From Sphingobium sp. YR768 (GTDB lineage: Bacteria > Pseudomonadota > Alphaproteobacteria > Sphingomonadales > Sphingomonadaceae): 64,000 nt of DNA. Position numbers and translations under genes: made by a program. This document shows positions 41,684-49,911 of the stretch, in pieces. The notes under the pieces are model-generated. The model was not told where the DNA came from and ran no database searches. It saw only the letters and a program-made list of their open reading frames with translations. The DNA is taken from NCBI RefSeq assembly GCF_900111125.1, contig NZ_FOGE01000021.1, positions 1 through 64,000 of the forward strand, written 5' to 3'. The first letter of the stretch is position 1, and every line of letters begins with the position of its first letter.

Positions 41684-43306
41684 TCAGGCCGCGCGGACCT
41701 TGATGAGATGCTGGATGTAAAGATTGACCGGACGGCTTTCCTGGTCGCCACCTGCAACGTCGAGCGTCTTGTCGCCGTCGAGCTTCATGAGCCGTGTGCC
41801 GGTCCCATAGTCGATAATGTCGCTGCGGCTGTCGCCGGGCCAATTGGCAAGGGTGAGGGCGAAGCCCGCGCGCGGCGCGCCTGTACTATTGGTCTGGGTA
41901 GCGCCCGCCTTCCCGTCTGGCGCGCCGCGCGGACGGGGGTAGACAATATCGGCAGCCCCGGCCCCGCGCAGGATTCGACCGCGAAGATCGGGAAGACAGA
42001 AACTGGTCTTGCCGTCGCCGCCAAAGGCCGTCCCGATGATCTTGAAGAGCGGGGCATATTCGTTGATCAGCAGGGTCTGGCCCTGGCAGGGTTGCCAGCA
42101 GCTCAGCTCCTCGATCGTCCCGGCGAGCAGGATCGCCCCCAGCGGGATTTCGTCGCCGGGCTTCGATCCGCTGGGCGAGGACTGAAACCGGCAATACCAG
42201 TGCACGAGGAAAGTCTCCGGCCGCGTTTCCGTGTCGCCACCGCTACTGCCGAATGTCGTGCTGCCGGACCCGAACGACGACGCATTGGCCACACCTGCCT
42301 GATAGCCTTTGGTGGAAGAAAAGGGATAGGAGTTGATCGAAGCCTTGAAGCTCTTGTCGCCGCGCGGCATCGCCGTCGCCCAATCCTGATAGGAACCGGG
42401 CCGGTTCCCCTCATTCCCCTGAAGGGCAAGATCGGGGCGCGGCGTCATACGCTTGTCCCGATCGGGATCGCTGCCATTGCCCTGTCGGTCGCCGGCTACG
42501 CCACGGATGAAGAGGCCGCGCAGATCCGGCACCGCGAAATGGCTGACGGCGCCGGCATCATTCAGCTTTCCGCCATGGATAGTCTCGACGACCTTGTAGA
42601 GGGGATAGAAGCTGCTGCCGTCCGCGGAGACGAAGGTCTGCCCGTTGCAATAGCGCCAATAATCATCAAGCAGCCCCTTGAGAGCAAGGTCGATGCCGTC
42701 AGCCTTCGAATCCTGATCATAGGGCAAGGCTAGTCCGCTACCGAGCGGGAGCTGGCCCCGCTTTCTGTCCGTGGAAATGTTCGGCCTTGCCTTGATGATA
42801 AAGAGACCGTTGAAGTTGACCGGCCGGCTTTCGGCATCGCCGCCACCCAGTGCGACCATGGAAGCGTCGGCGCTCTTGATGCGCGTGGAATCGCTGCACC
42901 CGTCATGGGTCTTGTTGCCGCCAAAGTCGAACCTGCCCGACAGCTTGAAGCCGCCACCTGTCGGCGAGGCCGTGGCGTCGAGTTGCAGGCTGCCGACATT
43001 GTCACCGCTGCCGCCCGTTCCGTTGGGGCCCGAAGCCGTGCGTGTCGCAACGTCCTTGTCGCGCCCGGCACCGGCGTCGGGCGATCGGGCGAAGAGGCCG
43101 CGAAGGTCCGGCAGGCAGAAATCCACATCCGATGTCGTGCCGAACGCCGTACCGATCGCCGCAAAAAGATCGGCCCACGCTTCTCTGGCCAATATCGCCC
43201 CATCGCATGGCAACCAGCCATCAGCCCTGGCAACATCAAGATCCTGCCCGAAATAAGGTGCAATGGCGCCGACCGGCGCGTCTGCTTTCATGTCCACTAT
43301 GGCCAT
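41684..43306 (-). CDS. Triple phage tail-collar (MdpB-like) domain protein
   Basis: This 540-aa protein is built from three tail-collar repeats. Each has a WxPCxGQ-like opening (GWLPCDGAIL, YWRYCNGQTF, CWQPCQGQTL), an F-x-x-PDLRG core (FCLPDLRGLFARS, FAVPDLRGLFIRG, FCLPDLRGRILRG) and a closing E-S/T-RP (ESRPVNF, ETRPETF, ESRPVNLYIQHLIKV). Collar domains occur in phage tail fibre tips and in bacterial proteins such as MdpB. GGGAGC precedes the ATG. It lies between a small gene and the giant LamG gene, all leftward. No other phage structural genes are present, so a domesticated surface or adhesin-like structure is more likely than a prophage. Confidence 0.85.
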   Translation of the reverse strand: MAIVDMKADAPVGAIAPYFGQDLDVARADGWLPCDGAILAREAWADLFAAIGTAFGTTSDVDFCLPDLRGLFARSPDAGAGRDKDVATRTASGPNGTGGSGDNVGSLQLDATASPTGGGFKLSGRFDFGGNKTHDGCSDSTRIKSADASMVALGGGDAESRPVNFNGLFIIKARPNISTDRKRGQLPLGSGLALPYDQDSKADGIDLALKGLLDDYWRYCNGQTFVSADGSSFYPLYKVVETIHGGKLNDAGAVSHFAVPDLRGLFIRGVAGDRQGNGSDPDRDKRMTPRPDLALQGNEGNRPGSYQDWATAMPRGDKSFKASINSYPFSSTKGYQAGVANASSFGSGSTTFGSSGGDTETRPETFLVHWYCRFQSSPSGSKPGDEIPLGAILLAGTIEELSCWQPCQGQTLLINEYAPLFKIIGTAFGGDGKTSFCLPDLRGRILRGAGAADIVYPRPRGAPDGKAGATQTNSTGAPRAGFALTLANWPGDSRSDIIDYGTGTRLMKLDGDKTLDVAGGDQESRPVNLYIQHLIKVRAA

Positions 43307-43384
43307 GGTCTGCTCCCAGGAAAAATGCGCAAAAAAGGCTCCGGCGAGAACCGGATCGGAAAAGAAGCGACGATGTCGCGAAAA

Positions 43385-43984
43385 TCAGGCGGCGCGGATG
43401 AGCGTCAGCAGATGCGCGCGCAGCCAGTCGTCCGCGCCCCCGCCGGGAAACAGCTCCAGATAATGAAAGGCCGCACCGGCGCCGGCCTCATAGCCGTTCG
43501 GGTCCAGCGCGTCATAGACGCTGCTACAGCCCGCTGCTGCCCGATCGCTGGCATGAAGGCTATGGTCGAGCACGGCCTGCCGGACGGCGGCGCGCAGCGG
43601 TTCAACCGAGCGGGCATTATTTGTCCCGGCAAGATATTGCGCCTGCGCAGCCAAAGCAGCGGTCAGGCGAATGTCGCTGAGCGTCCCCTCAAATGCCAGC
43701 CGTTTGACGACCTCCTGCGCAACGAGGAGGGCAAATCGCTGCATCATCTCCATCGGAAGAACGCCGGGCTGACGCGCGAGCCAGAGTTGGCGAAGGAATT
43801 TCGTGCGGGCGCTGAACAACTCCTCGATCCGGAAGCTGCGCGCGCCGGGGACCGGGTCGCCTTGCGCATCGGGGTCGACCTCATGCGATTGCGTGAAGGC
43901 GACAAGCGCGGTGGGACTGTAAATCTTCAATGCGCCCAGGCGCCTGAAGTCATCGATCGAAAGTAACTTGTCGGCGATTTTCAT
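43385..43984 (-). CDS. Small protein of unknown function in the LamG/collar cassette
   Basis: This 199-aa protein is mostly helical by composition, without signal peptide or membrane helix. It has no motif I recognise. ATG at 43984 is chosen because a strong GGAGG lies 5 bases before it; a GTG two codons upstream would overlap that site. It is the first gene of the three-gene cassette, 78 bp before the collar gene, and is read from an AT-rich leader. It may be a chaperone or assembly partner of the two large proteins; this is a guess from position. Confidence 0.75.
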   Translation of the reverse strand: MKIADKLLSIDDFRRLGALKIYSPTALVAFTQSHEVDPDAQGDPVPGARSFRIEELFSARTKFLRQLWLARQPGVLPMEMMQRFALLVAQEVVKRLAFEGTLSDIRLTAALAAQAQYLAGTNNARSVEPLRAAVRQAVLDHSLHASDRAAAGCSSVYDALDPNGYEAGAGAAFHYLELFPGGGADDWLRAHLLTLIRAA

Positions 43985-44509
43985 ATCCACCTCCTCATTC
44001 TATAACGATCAGAATTTGTTGTTAAATAATCGTCCAAATTATCCAAAATATACAATCCATATTTCTGGATCATATTCAGATTTATTCAGTTTTCTTGAAA
44101 ACGATTCTCTTTAACAACGAATATTTCTGCATATCAATTCAATGAGAGTCCAGAATATTTATCACTGTAATTTCATTAACCATTAAATTAAACAGTGTTG
44201 ACCGCAGACAATTTCATTGATTATTGCAAATTTATCACGCTTGAGGCCGAACCGCTGATCTGAGGCGGGAGCGAACGGGGCATGCCCGTGCGAATGATGG
44301 CAGGGCCAGCTTCAACGGGCGCTGAGCGCGCACCATCCCAAGGCCCGTTGCACCGCATTGGGGCTACGGGTTGAACGGAGGGATTTCAGGCGTCTGATCG
44401 ACCGCATCAGGGGCGGCATGACCAGCAAGCTTCAGCCCTTGCAATATGAGGCGCTGCCAGATGACAGTCGCTGGGCATCCGCCAGTCGACCGCGGGCCCG
44501 AAAGCCTTT
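43985..44509. other. AT-rich leader and gene-free region upstream of the LamG/collar cassette
   Basis: From about 43990 to 44235 the base composition falls sharply: by hand count 44041-44220 has 51 G or C in 180 bases (28 percent), against clearly GC-rich DNA on both sides. It contains many A/T tracts but no obvious gene. It probably holds the cassette promoter and could be a target of a silencing protein. The remaining 44236-44509 is GC-rich again and shows nothing convincing. Confidence 0.7.
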
Positions 44510-46195
44510 TTACCTGCCCTCTGCCAACGACCCGATATAGGCCGCAATCGCATCCGCCTGATCATTCGTCAGCGATGCGCCACCAGCTGGCGGCATGGGC
44601 GCCGGGAAGCGTTTGGGCCGGGCCACCCCCTTGACGATAGTGGCGCGAATATCGGCCACGCTACCATTGCCCCACAGCCATTGCCGGTCGGCAAGGTTCG
44701 GGCCGACGGGCGTCCCCTCCCCTGCCGAGCCATGACAGCCGGCGCAAGGCGCACCGGCAATCTCCCCTGCATAGAGGCGGCGGCCCAGCGCGATCTTTGC
44801 GGAGTCGGCCTTAGCCTGCCCTTCGCTTTTTCCCTCGCTGGCCAAAACCTGTCCTGCTTCTGCCGCCTTGGCCGCGATCAGGGCCGCTGCCTTGTCGCCC
44901 CGATAGCGGATACGCCAGATACGCCCCTGCTTGTCGTCCGAGACATAGAGCGATCCATCCGGCCCGATCGCCAGGCCGGTCGGCCGATAATTCGCCTTGC
45001 CGCTGGCGCGCTCCGGTCCGGCGAAACCATCCGCGAACAATATATATTTTCCAGAAGCGCGGCCATTTTCCATCGGCTGGAAGATGATGTTGAAGCCTTG
45101 TTGCGGTCCCGGCGCCCGGTTCCATGAGCCATGGAAGGCGATGAAGGCGCCATCCCGATAGCGGGTCGGGAACAGCGTTCCTGTATAGAATGCGACAGCG
45201 TTGGGCGCCCAGTGGGCGGGGAAGGCGGCGACCGGCCCGCGCCGCGCCGCGCAAACACCGACCGCCGTTCCACCATCGCCACCATATTCGGGGGCCAGCA
45301 CCAGACGCCGGGCGGCGGGGTCATAATAGCATTCCGGCCATCCATAATCGGCGCCCGCAGCGACTTCGATCAACTCCTCTGCCGGCAGTTCCTGCCCTTG
45401 CTTCGCCGAATAGAGATGGCTCCAATTTTCGTGCAGTTGATCGCGCCCATGCTGGGTCGCGAACAGCCGCCCAGCGCCATCGACCGTAAGGCCGACGGCA
45501 TTGCGGATACCCGACGCGAAACGCGCGGCAGGGCCAAAGCGCTGTCCCGTGCCAGCAGCATCGAAGCGCCAGATGCCAGCGCGCAGCGCCTTTTCGGTAC
45601 AGGGCGTCTGGCCCGACGATCCGCTCTGTCGATTGTCGACCTGGCAGGCGTTGGTGGCGCTGCCGCTGTTGACGAACAGGCTGCCATCGGCGCGTAGCGC
45701 GATGCTGTGGCTGTCATGATCGCCACCGCTGGGCAATCCGACGACCACGTGATCGGCCGCACCCATGGGCCTGTGCGTGGTCCCATCCAGCCGGTAACGC
45801 AGGATATGATCGCCATTCTCCAGAAACAGCCTGTCATGATCGAGCGCAATGCCGGTGCCGCCGGTCTGGCCGGAGAAGGGGCGCTCGATATGATCGGCAC
45901 GGCCATCCCCATCCCGGTCCTGTAACAGGATCAGGCCGGACACTATATGACCATCCTCCCGATCGGGTGCGCTATTGGCATAGAGGGTGCCGTCGGCCCC
46001 AGCCACAATGTGACGGACATGCCCAAGCTTGTCCGCGAAAATCTCGGCACAGAAGCCGGGCGGCAGCGTCAATCCGTCGGAGGGACTGGCGCAGCCCGCA
46101 TCGGCCTGATCGGTGGGCGCCGAATGACCGGAGCAGCCAGCCGCGAAGGCAAGCAGGCTCAGGGCGCCGGTTGGGAGTAGGCCTTTGAGCGTCAT
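44510..46195 (-). CDS. PQQ-type sugar (sorbosone-like) dehydrogenase fused to cytochrome c, lipoprotein
   Basis: This 561-aa protein has a lipoprotein signal with lipobox LAFAAGC, so it is likely anchored in a membrane facing the periplasm. Residues 40-430 form a six-bladed beta-propeller of the soluble glucose/sorbosone dehydrogenase type (TGGTGIALDHDRLFLENGDHIL, FASGIRNAVGL, YRPTGLAIGPDGSLYVSDD). The C-terminal 110 residues are a class I cytochrome c with CAGCH and a Met in PAPMPPAGG. It would oxidise a sugar and pass electrons to the respiratory chain. A 17-bp repeat just upstream (46261-46277) is shared with the TonB receptor promoter at 47163, tying it to the neighbouring GntR regulator. 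Exact sugar unknown. Confidence 0.87.
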   Translation of the reverse strand: MTLKGLLPTGALSLLAFAAGCSGHSAPTDQADAGCASPSDGLTLPPGFCAEIFADKLGHVRHIVAGADGTLYANSAPDREDGHIVSGLILLQDRDGDGRADHIERPFSGQTGGTGIALDHDRLFLENGDHILRYRLDGTTHRPMGAADHVVVGLPSGGDHDSHSIALRADGSLFVNSGSATNACQVDNRQSGSSGQTPCTEKALRAGIWRFDAAGTGQRFGPAARFASGIRNAVGLTVDGAGRLFATQHGRDQLHENWSHLYSAKQGQELPAEELIEVAAGADYGWPECYYDPAARRLVLAPEYGGDGGTAVGVCAARRGPVAAFPAHWAPNAVAFYTGTLFPTRYRDGAFIAFHGSWNRAPGPQQGFNIIFQPMENGRASGKYILFADGFAGPERASGKANYRPTGLAIGPDGSLYVSDDKQGRIWRIRYRGDKAAALIAAKAAEAGQVLASEGKSEGQAKADSAKIALGRRLYAGEIAGAPCAGCHGSAGEGTPVGPNLADRQWLWGNGSVADIRATIVKGVARPKRFPAPMPPAGGASLTNDQADAIAAYIGSLAEGR

Positions 46196-46260
46196 GCAAA
46201 TCCCGTTCCGCTAAAGTTGGGCGCGAAGGCAGGCTTGCCGCCGGGTTGCTGACGGCCCTA

Positions 46261-46280
46261 ATCTAGTATGAGAAATAGAT
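46261..46280. promoter_or_regulatory. Candidate operator of the second GntR regulator, copy 1
   Basis: ATCTAGTATGAGAAATA (46261-46277) is identical to 47163-47179. This copy is also an imperfect palindrome, with ATCTA at one end and TAGAT at the other (46261-46280). It lies 66 bp upstream of the dehydrogenase gene at 46195. A shared regulator, presumably the GntR protein between the copies, is inferred. Confidence 0.65.
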
Positions 46281-46289
46281 CAACGCTGC

Positions 46290-47018
46290 TTATAACATGC
46301 CCGCATCAGTCGACGCGTTGCGGATCAGGGCCAGCATCTTCAGCCGCGCCTCTTCGCCTTCGCCGCGCATGATCGCGTCGAACACGGCATCATGGTCGGG
46401 CATGGGATCGCGCGATTCCTTGCGCTCGTCGCGGGCAAAGCGGGTGGTCCAGGCAACCACCGCAGTTACGGACGTGGCCAGCGTGATGAGCGATTCGTTG
46501 CGCGTCGCGTGCAGGATCAGGCGATGAAAGCTCTGATCCGCAGCACGCCCCTCGGCAGTTTGCAGGCCGAAACGGCGCATTTCCTCCAATGCATGACCCA
46601 TGCGGGAAATATCCTGCCCGTCGCGCCGCAGCGCCGCGAACTGCGCGGCCGCCGGTTCCACCACGATGCGTAATTCGAAGATATCGCGGAGAAATTCGGC
46701 GGTCGGCCCGGCCTCGAACATCCAGGCGAGCACGTCCAGATCCAGCATGTTCCACCGCAACCGGTCGTTGATGCGGGTGCCGCTCTTGGTTCGGCTATAG
46801 ACCAGCCCCTTGGCGGAAAGAACGCGGACAGCCTCGCGATAGGCGGTGCGGGATACGCCCTGTTCCGCGGCGTAGCGCTCTTCGCCCGGCAATATGTCGC
46901 CCGGCTGGTAGCGGCCACCCACAATGGCAATGCCCAGATCATGGGCGATCCGGTCATGCACCGCCCGCTGCGCCGGGCTGGAAGGGCGGGATAGCGGGTG
47001 ATCATCTGCTTGCGTCAT
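46290..47018 (-). CDS. GntR family (FCD type) regulator of the hemicellulose locus
   Basis: This protein of about 242 aa has a winged helix near residues 20-85 (DLGIAIVGGRYQPGDILPGEE, GVSRTAYREAVRVLSAKGLV). The C-terminal FCD domain contains FELRIVVEPAAAQFAALR and DQSFHRLILHATRNESL, whose Asp and His residues commonly bind a metal and a sugar acid. The start at 47018 is a fair choice without strong ribosome site; ATGs at 47078 and 47105 are in frame. It lies between the dehydrogenase and the divergent TonB receptor, and the same 17-bp word stands in front of both. It probably represses both in the absence of a sugar acid inducer. Confidence 0.88.
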   Translation of the reverse strand: MTQADDHPLSRPSSPAQRAVHDRIAHDLGIAIVGGRYQPGDILPGEERYAAEQGVSRTAYREAVRVLSAKGLVYSRTKSGTRINDRLRWNMLDLDVLAWMFEAGPTAEFLRDIFELRIVVEPAAAQFAALRRDGQDISRMGHALEEMRRFGLQTAEGRAADQSFHRLILHATRNESLITLATSVTAVVAWTTRFARDERKESRDPMPDHDAVFDAIMRGEGEEARLKMLALIRNASTDAGML

Positions 47019-47138
47019 GCCGCTTTCGTCAGCCCTGCCGCCCCGATCGTCAAGCCTGATCCGGCCAATTTCGGGCATTTGGTATGAGGAAAATTGCCGA
47101 TGCACCGTCCAATCTCCATTACTCCGTCAAATTATGGC

Positions 47139-47153
47139 TTGAAACGGTTTCAA
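47139..47153. promoter_or_regulatory. Palindrome in the TonB receptor promoter
   Basis: TTGAAAC-G-GTTTCAA is a perfect 7+7 inverted repeat, 65 bp before the receptor start and 10 bp before the GntR-associated repeat. It resembles LacI-family operators, so a second, unlinked regulator may act here. Confidence 0.55.
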
Positions 47154-47162
47154 AATCTCTTC

Positions 47163-47179
47163 ATCTAGTATGAGAAATA
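47163..47179. promoter_or_regulatory. Candidate operator of the second GntR regulator, copy 2
   Basis: This is the exact 17-bp copy of the word at 46261-46277, placed 25 bp before the start codon of the TonB receptor gene. A repressor bound there would block transcription or its early elongation. Binding is inferred. Confidence 0.65.
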
Positions 47180-47203
47180 AAAATGACTCGGAGGGGATAT
47201 AAG

Positions 47204-49888
47204 ATGAAAAATGGAGTGAAGCTGTCCATCTCGATGTTCGCACTGCTGGCGGCGCAATCGGCACTGGCGCAAACCAGCGACGGCCAGGATGCCAAGGATG
47301 TGAGCGATGGCGACATCATCGTCACCGGCATGCGCGCCAGCCTGTCGTCGGCGCAGAATATCAAGCGCAATGCCCAGCAACTGGTCGACTCGGTCGTGGC
47401 CGAGGATATCGGCAAGCTGCCCGACAATAATGTGGTCGAGGCGCTTCAGCGCGTGCCCGGCATCCAGGTGTCGCCCCGTGCCCGCGGGGAATCCGCGACC
47501 GTGCTGATCCGCGGCCTTCCCGACGTGGTCACGCTGGTCAACGGCCGAAACATCTTCAGCACCACCGGCCGGTCCCTGTCGCTGGCGGACGTGCCGGCCG
47601 ATCTCGTCGCGGGCGTGGACGTCTACAAGTCGCGCTCCGCCGATCAGCTGGAAGGCGGGATTGCCGGCCTGATCAACGTCCGCACGCGCCGCCCCTTCGA
47701 CTTCAAGGGCTTCGAATTCGCGCTGGCGGGCCGCGAAGTCTATAGCGAGCAGCCGGACAAGATCGATCCCTATGCCAGCGCGCTGATCAGCAATCGCTGG
47801 TCGACCGGCATCGGCGAGATCGGTGCGCTGGTCAGCCTCTCCTACCACAAGACCCGCTATCGCGACGAAACCATCTATAGCGGCGGCTATTTCGGCTATA
47901 ATCTCGACAATAGCCGCGCGCCTTATACGCCGGGCGTTCCGCTGGACCCGCGCGGCACCAGTCCGACCGATCCGAAAGTGTTCCGCACCGACGTCATCGG
48001 CGCCTTCGACCGGATCGGCACGCGCACCCGCCCGGCCGTCAACGCCACGCTGCAATGGGCGCCGGACGACCGGCTGACCATCCACGCCGACGGCCTGTTC
48101 TACGGCTATCGCGAACGCGGCAACAGCAACCAGAATTTCACGTCGATGAACGGCACTTTATTGTCGCCGCTAGTCTTTGTGGACGACACGAAGCTGGTCC
48201 AGTCGCTCAGTATCGCCAATGGCCGCGTCGCCAATTTCGGTGGCGCCTATCAGAATAAGGCCGATCGCTGGCAGGGCGCGTTGGGTGCGGACTGGACCAG
48301 CGGCGACTGGAAGGCGGCGACCGAATTTTCCTACACCCGGTCCAAGGCGACCGATGTCGGCAATAATCTGGATGTGGATTTCATTGCGTCTCGCACCGAC
48401 GCCGTGTTCAATGATGGATCGGGCGCGCCGCATTTCACCCTGCCCAATGACGATATGGCCGATCCATCGCGCTATTATCTCTCGCGCCTGTCCACCACCC
48501 GCACGATCGGCGATGGCAAGGAACTGGCCTGGCGCGGCGACCTTTCCTATCGCGCGCCCTTCCTGATCTTCTCGGGCCTCGACGCCGGCCTTCGCCTCAG
48601 CAAGCGCGACGCCAGGTCCGACAGCTTCACCCAGACGATCAACTGTTCGGCGACCGGCGCGGTCCGATGCTACAGCATCAAAGCGGCGAGTCTGCCCGGC
48701 CTGATGACGGTGACGCCCGGCGATTTCTACTCCGGCACCCGCCAGTTCGTGCGGCAATGGGCGTCTCCCACCACCGATTATCTGCTGAACAATATCGGGT
48801 CGTTGCGCCAATTGTTCGGCCTCGCCCCCGGCGATCCGGCGTTTCAGGATACCCAGCATTTCGACATCGAAGAGAAAAATTATGCCGGCTATGGTCAGGC
48901 CAATGTCGACGTCGGCCGACTGGACGGCCAGATCGGCGTGCGCGTCATCCGCACCGACATCACATCCAACGCCTTTCTGGTCCTGCGCGGCGCGACCTCG
49001 CCCGTCACCATCCGCAACAAGAGCACCGACATCCTCCCCAGCCTGGCGCTGCGCTACAAGCTGAAGGACAATCTCTTCCTGCGCTTCGCCGCCAGCAAGA
49101 CGATCACCCGGCCCAGCTTCGCGCAGCTCAACCCCGCATTGACGCTGACCCCGCCGGTGCCGGGGCAACAGCCCTTCGGCCGTGGTTCCAGCGGCAATGC
49201 CGATCTGAAGCCGATCCGGTCGGACAATTATGACCTGTCGCTGGAATGGTATATCGACCGGTCCAGTTCGATCACCGCCACCATCTTCCGCCGCGACGTC
49301 ACCGGCTTCATCCAGTCCGTCACCAGCAATTTCGATATCGACTATCTGGGCGCGGACAATGGCGTCTATCAGATCACCCGGCCGGAAAATTCCGGGTCCG
49401 GCAAGTTGCAGGGGATAGAGGGCGGCTTCACCTTCTTCCCCAAGGGCCTGCCAGGCTGGCTGGACGGCATCGGCATCAGCGCCAACGGCACCTATATCGA
49501 CGGCAAGAACAAGGCGTTGTCGCCCCTGCCCGGCGTCACCGGCTATATGGACATCCCGTTCCAGAATGTGTCGAAATATTCGGCCACCGGCACCTTCATC
49601 TATGAAAAGGGCGGCTTCTCCGCCCGCGCCTCCTATGTCTGGCGCGACACCTATAATGCCGGGCTGCATTTCACCGGCGTCAATCCCAACTTCATCACCA
49701 ACGGTCAGATCAGCAATCTTGACCTGTCCTTCTCCTATGAGGTCAATCCCAACTTCACCATCGTCGCCGACGCGACCAACATATTGAAGAATCTCTACCA
49801 GACGTCGTTCAACGACCCCGGCCTCTACCCGCGCGATACCGTTCTTTACACACGCACGTTCGCCGTCGGGTTCAGGGCGAAGATCTAA
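47204..49888 (+). CDS. TonB-dependent receptor, Xanthomonas/Caulobacter subfamily
   Basis: This 894-aa receptor has a signal peptide (MFALLAAQSALAQ). Its plug region is typical of the carbohydrate-type subfamily: IIVTGMRASLSSAQNIKRNAQQLVDSVVAEDIGKLPDNNVVEALQRVPGIQV. The barrel ends with an aromatic strand. ATG at 47204 has GGAGGGG 8 bases before it; an upstream in-frame ATG at 47183 overlaps that region and lacks one. It opens an operon with GH39 and GH51 glycosidases and sugar-acid enzymes, so it most likely brings arabinoxylan or similar oligosaccharides through the outer membrane. Confidence 0.93.
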   Translation: MKNGVKLSISMFALLAAQSALAQTSDGQDAKDVSDGDIIVTGMRASLSSAQNIKRNAQQLVDSVVAEDIGKLPDNNVVEALQRVPGIQVSPRARGESATVLIRGLPDVVTLVNGRNIFSTTGRSLSLADVPADLVAGVDVYKSRSADQLEGGIAGLINVRTRRPFDFKGFEFALAGREVYSEQPDKIDPYASALISNRWSTGIGEIGALVSLSYHKTRYRDETIYSGGYFGYNLDNSRAPYTPGVPLDPRGTSPTDPKVFRTDVIGAFDRIGTRTRPAVNATLQWAPDDRLTIHADGLFYGYRERGNSNQNFTSMNGTLLSPLVFVDDTKLVQSLSIANGRVANFGGAYQNKADRWQGALGADWTSGDWKAATEFSYTRSKATDVGNNLDVDFIASRTDAVFNDGSGAPHFTLPNDDMADPSRYYLSRLSTTRTIGDGKELAWRGDLSYRAPFLIFSGLDAGLRLSKRDARSDSFTQTINCSATGAVRCYSIKAASLPGLMTVTPGDFYSGTRQFVRQWASPTTDYLLNNIGSLRQLFGLAPGDPAFQDTQHFDIEEKNYAGYGQANVDVGRLDGQIGVRVIRTDITSNAFLVLRGATSPVTIRNKSTDILPSLALRYKLKDNLFLRFAASKTITRPSFAQLNPALTLTPPVPGQQPFGRGSSGNADLKPIRSDNYDLSLEWYIDRSSSITATIFRRDVTGFIQSVTSNFDIDYLGADNGVYQITRPENSGSGKLQGIEGGFTFFPKGLPGWLDGIGISANGTYIDGKNKALSPLPGVTGYMDIPFQNVSKYSATGTFIYEKGGFSARASYVWRDTYNAGLHFTGVNPNFITNGQISNLDLSFSYEVNPNFTIVADATNILKNLYQTSFNDPGLYPRDTVLYTRTFAVGFRAKI

Positions 49889-49911
49889 TGTTCCTATCGA
49901 GAGGATGCCAT

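Noticed and set aside
41684..43306. Prophage remnant based on tail-collar domains
   Set aside because: No capsid, portal, terminase, lysis or integrase genes and no attachment repeats are seen nearby.
43990..44235. Replication origin suggested by the AT-rich island
   Set aside because: No cluster of DnaA-type boxes or iterons and no replication initiator gene is present.
44358..44540. Short 60-codon frame between the cassette leader and the dehydrogenase gene
   Set aside because: It has no ribosome site or recognisable sequence and overlaps the end of the dehydrogenase gene on the other strand.
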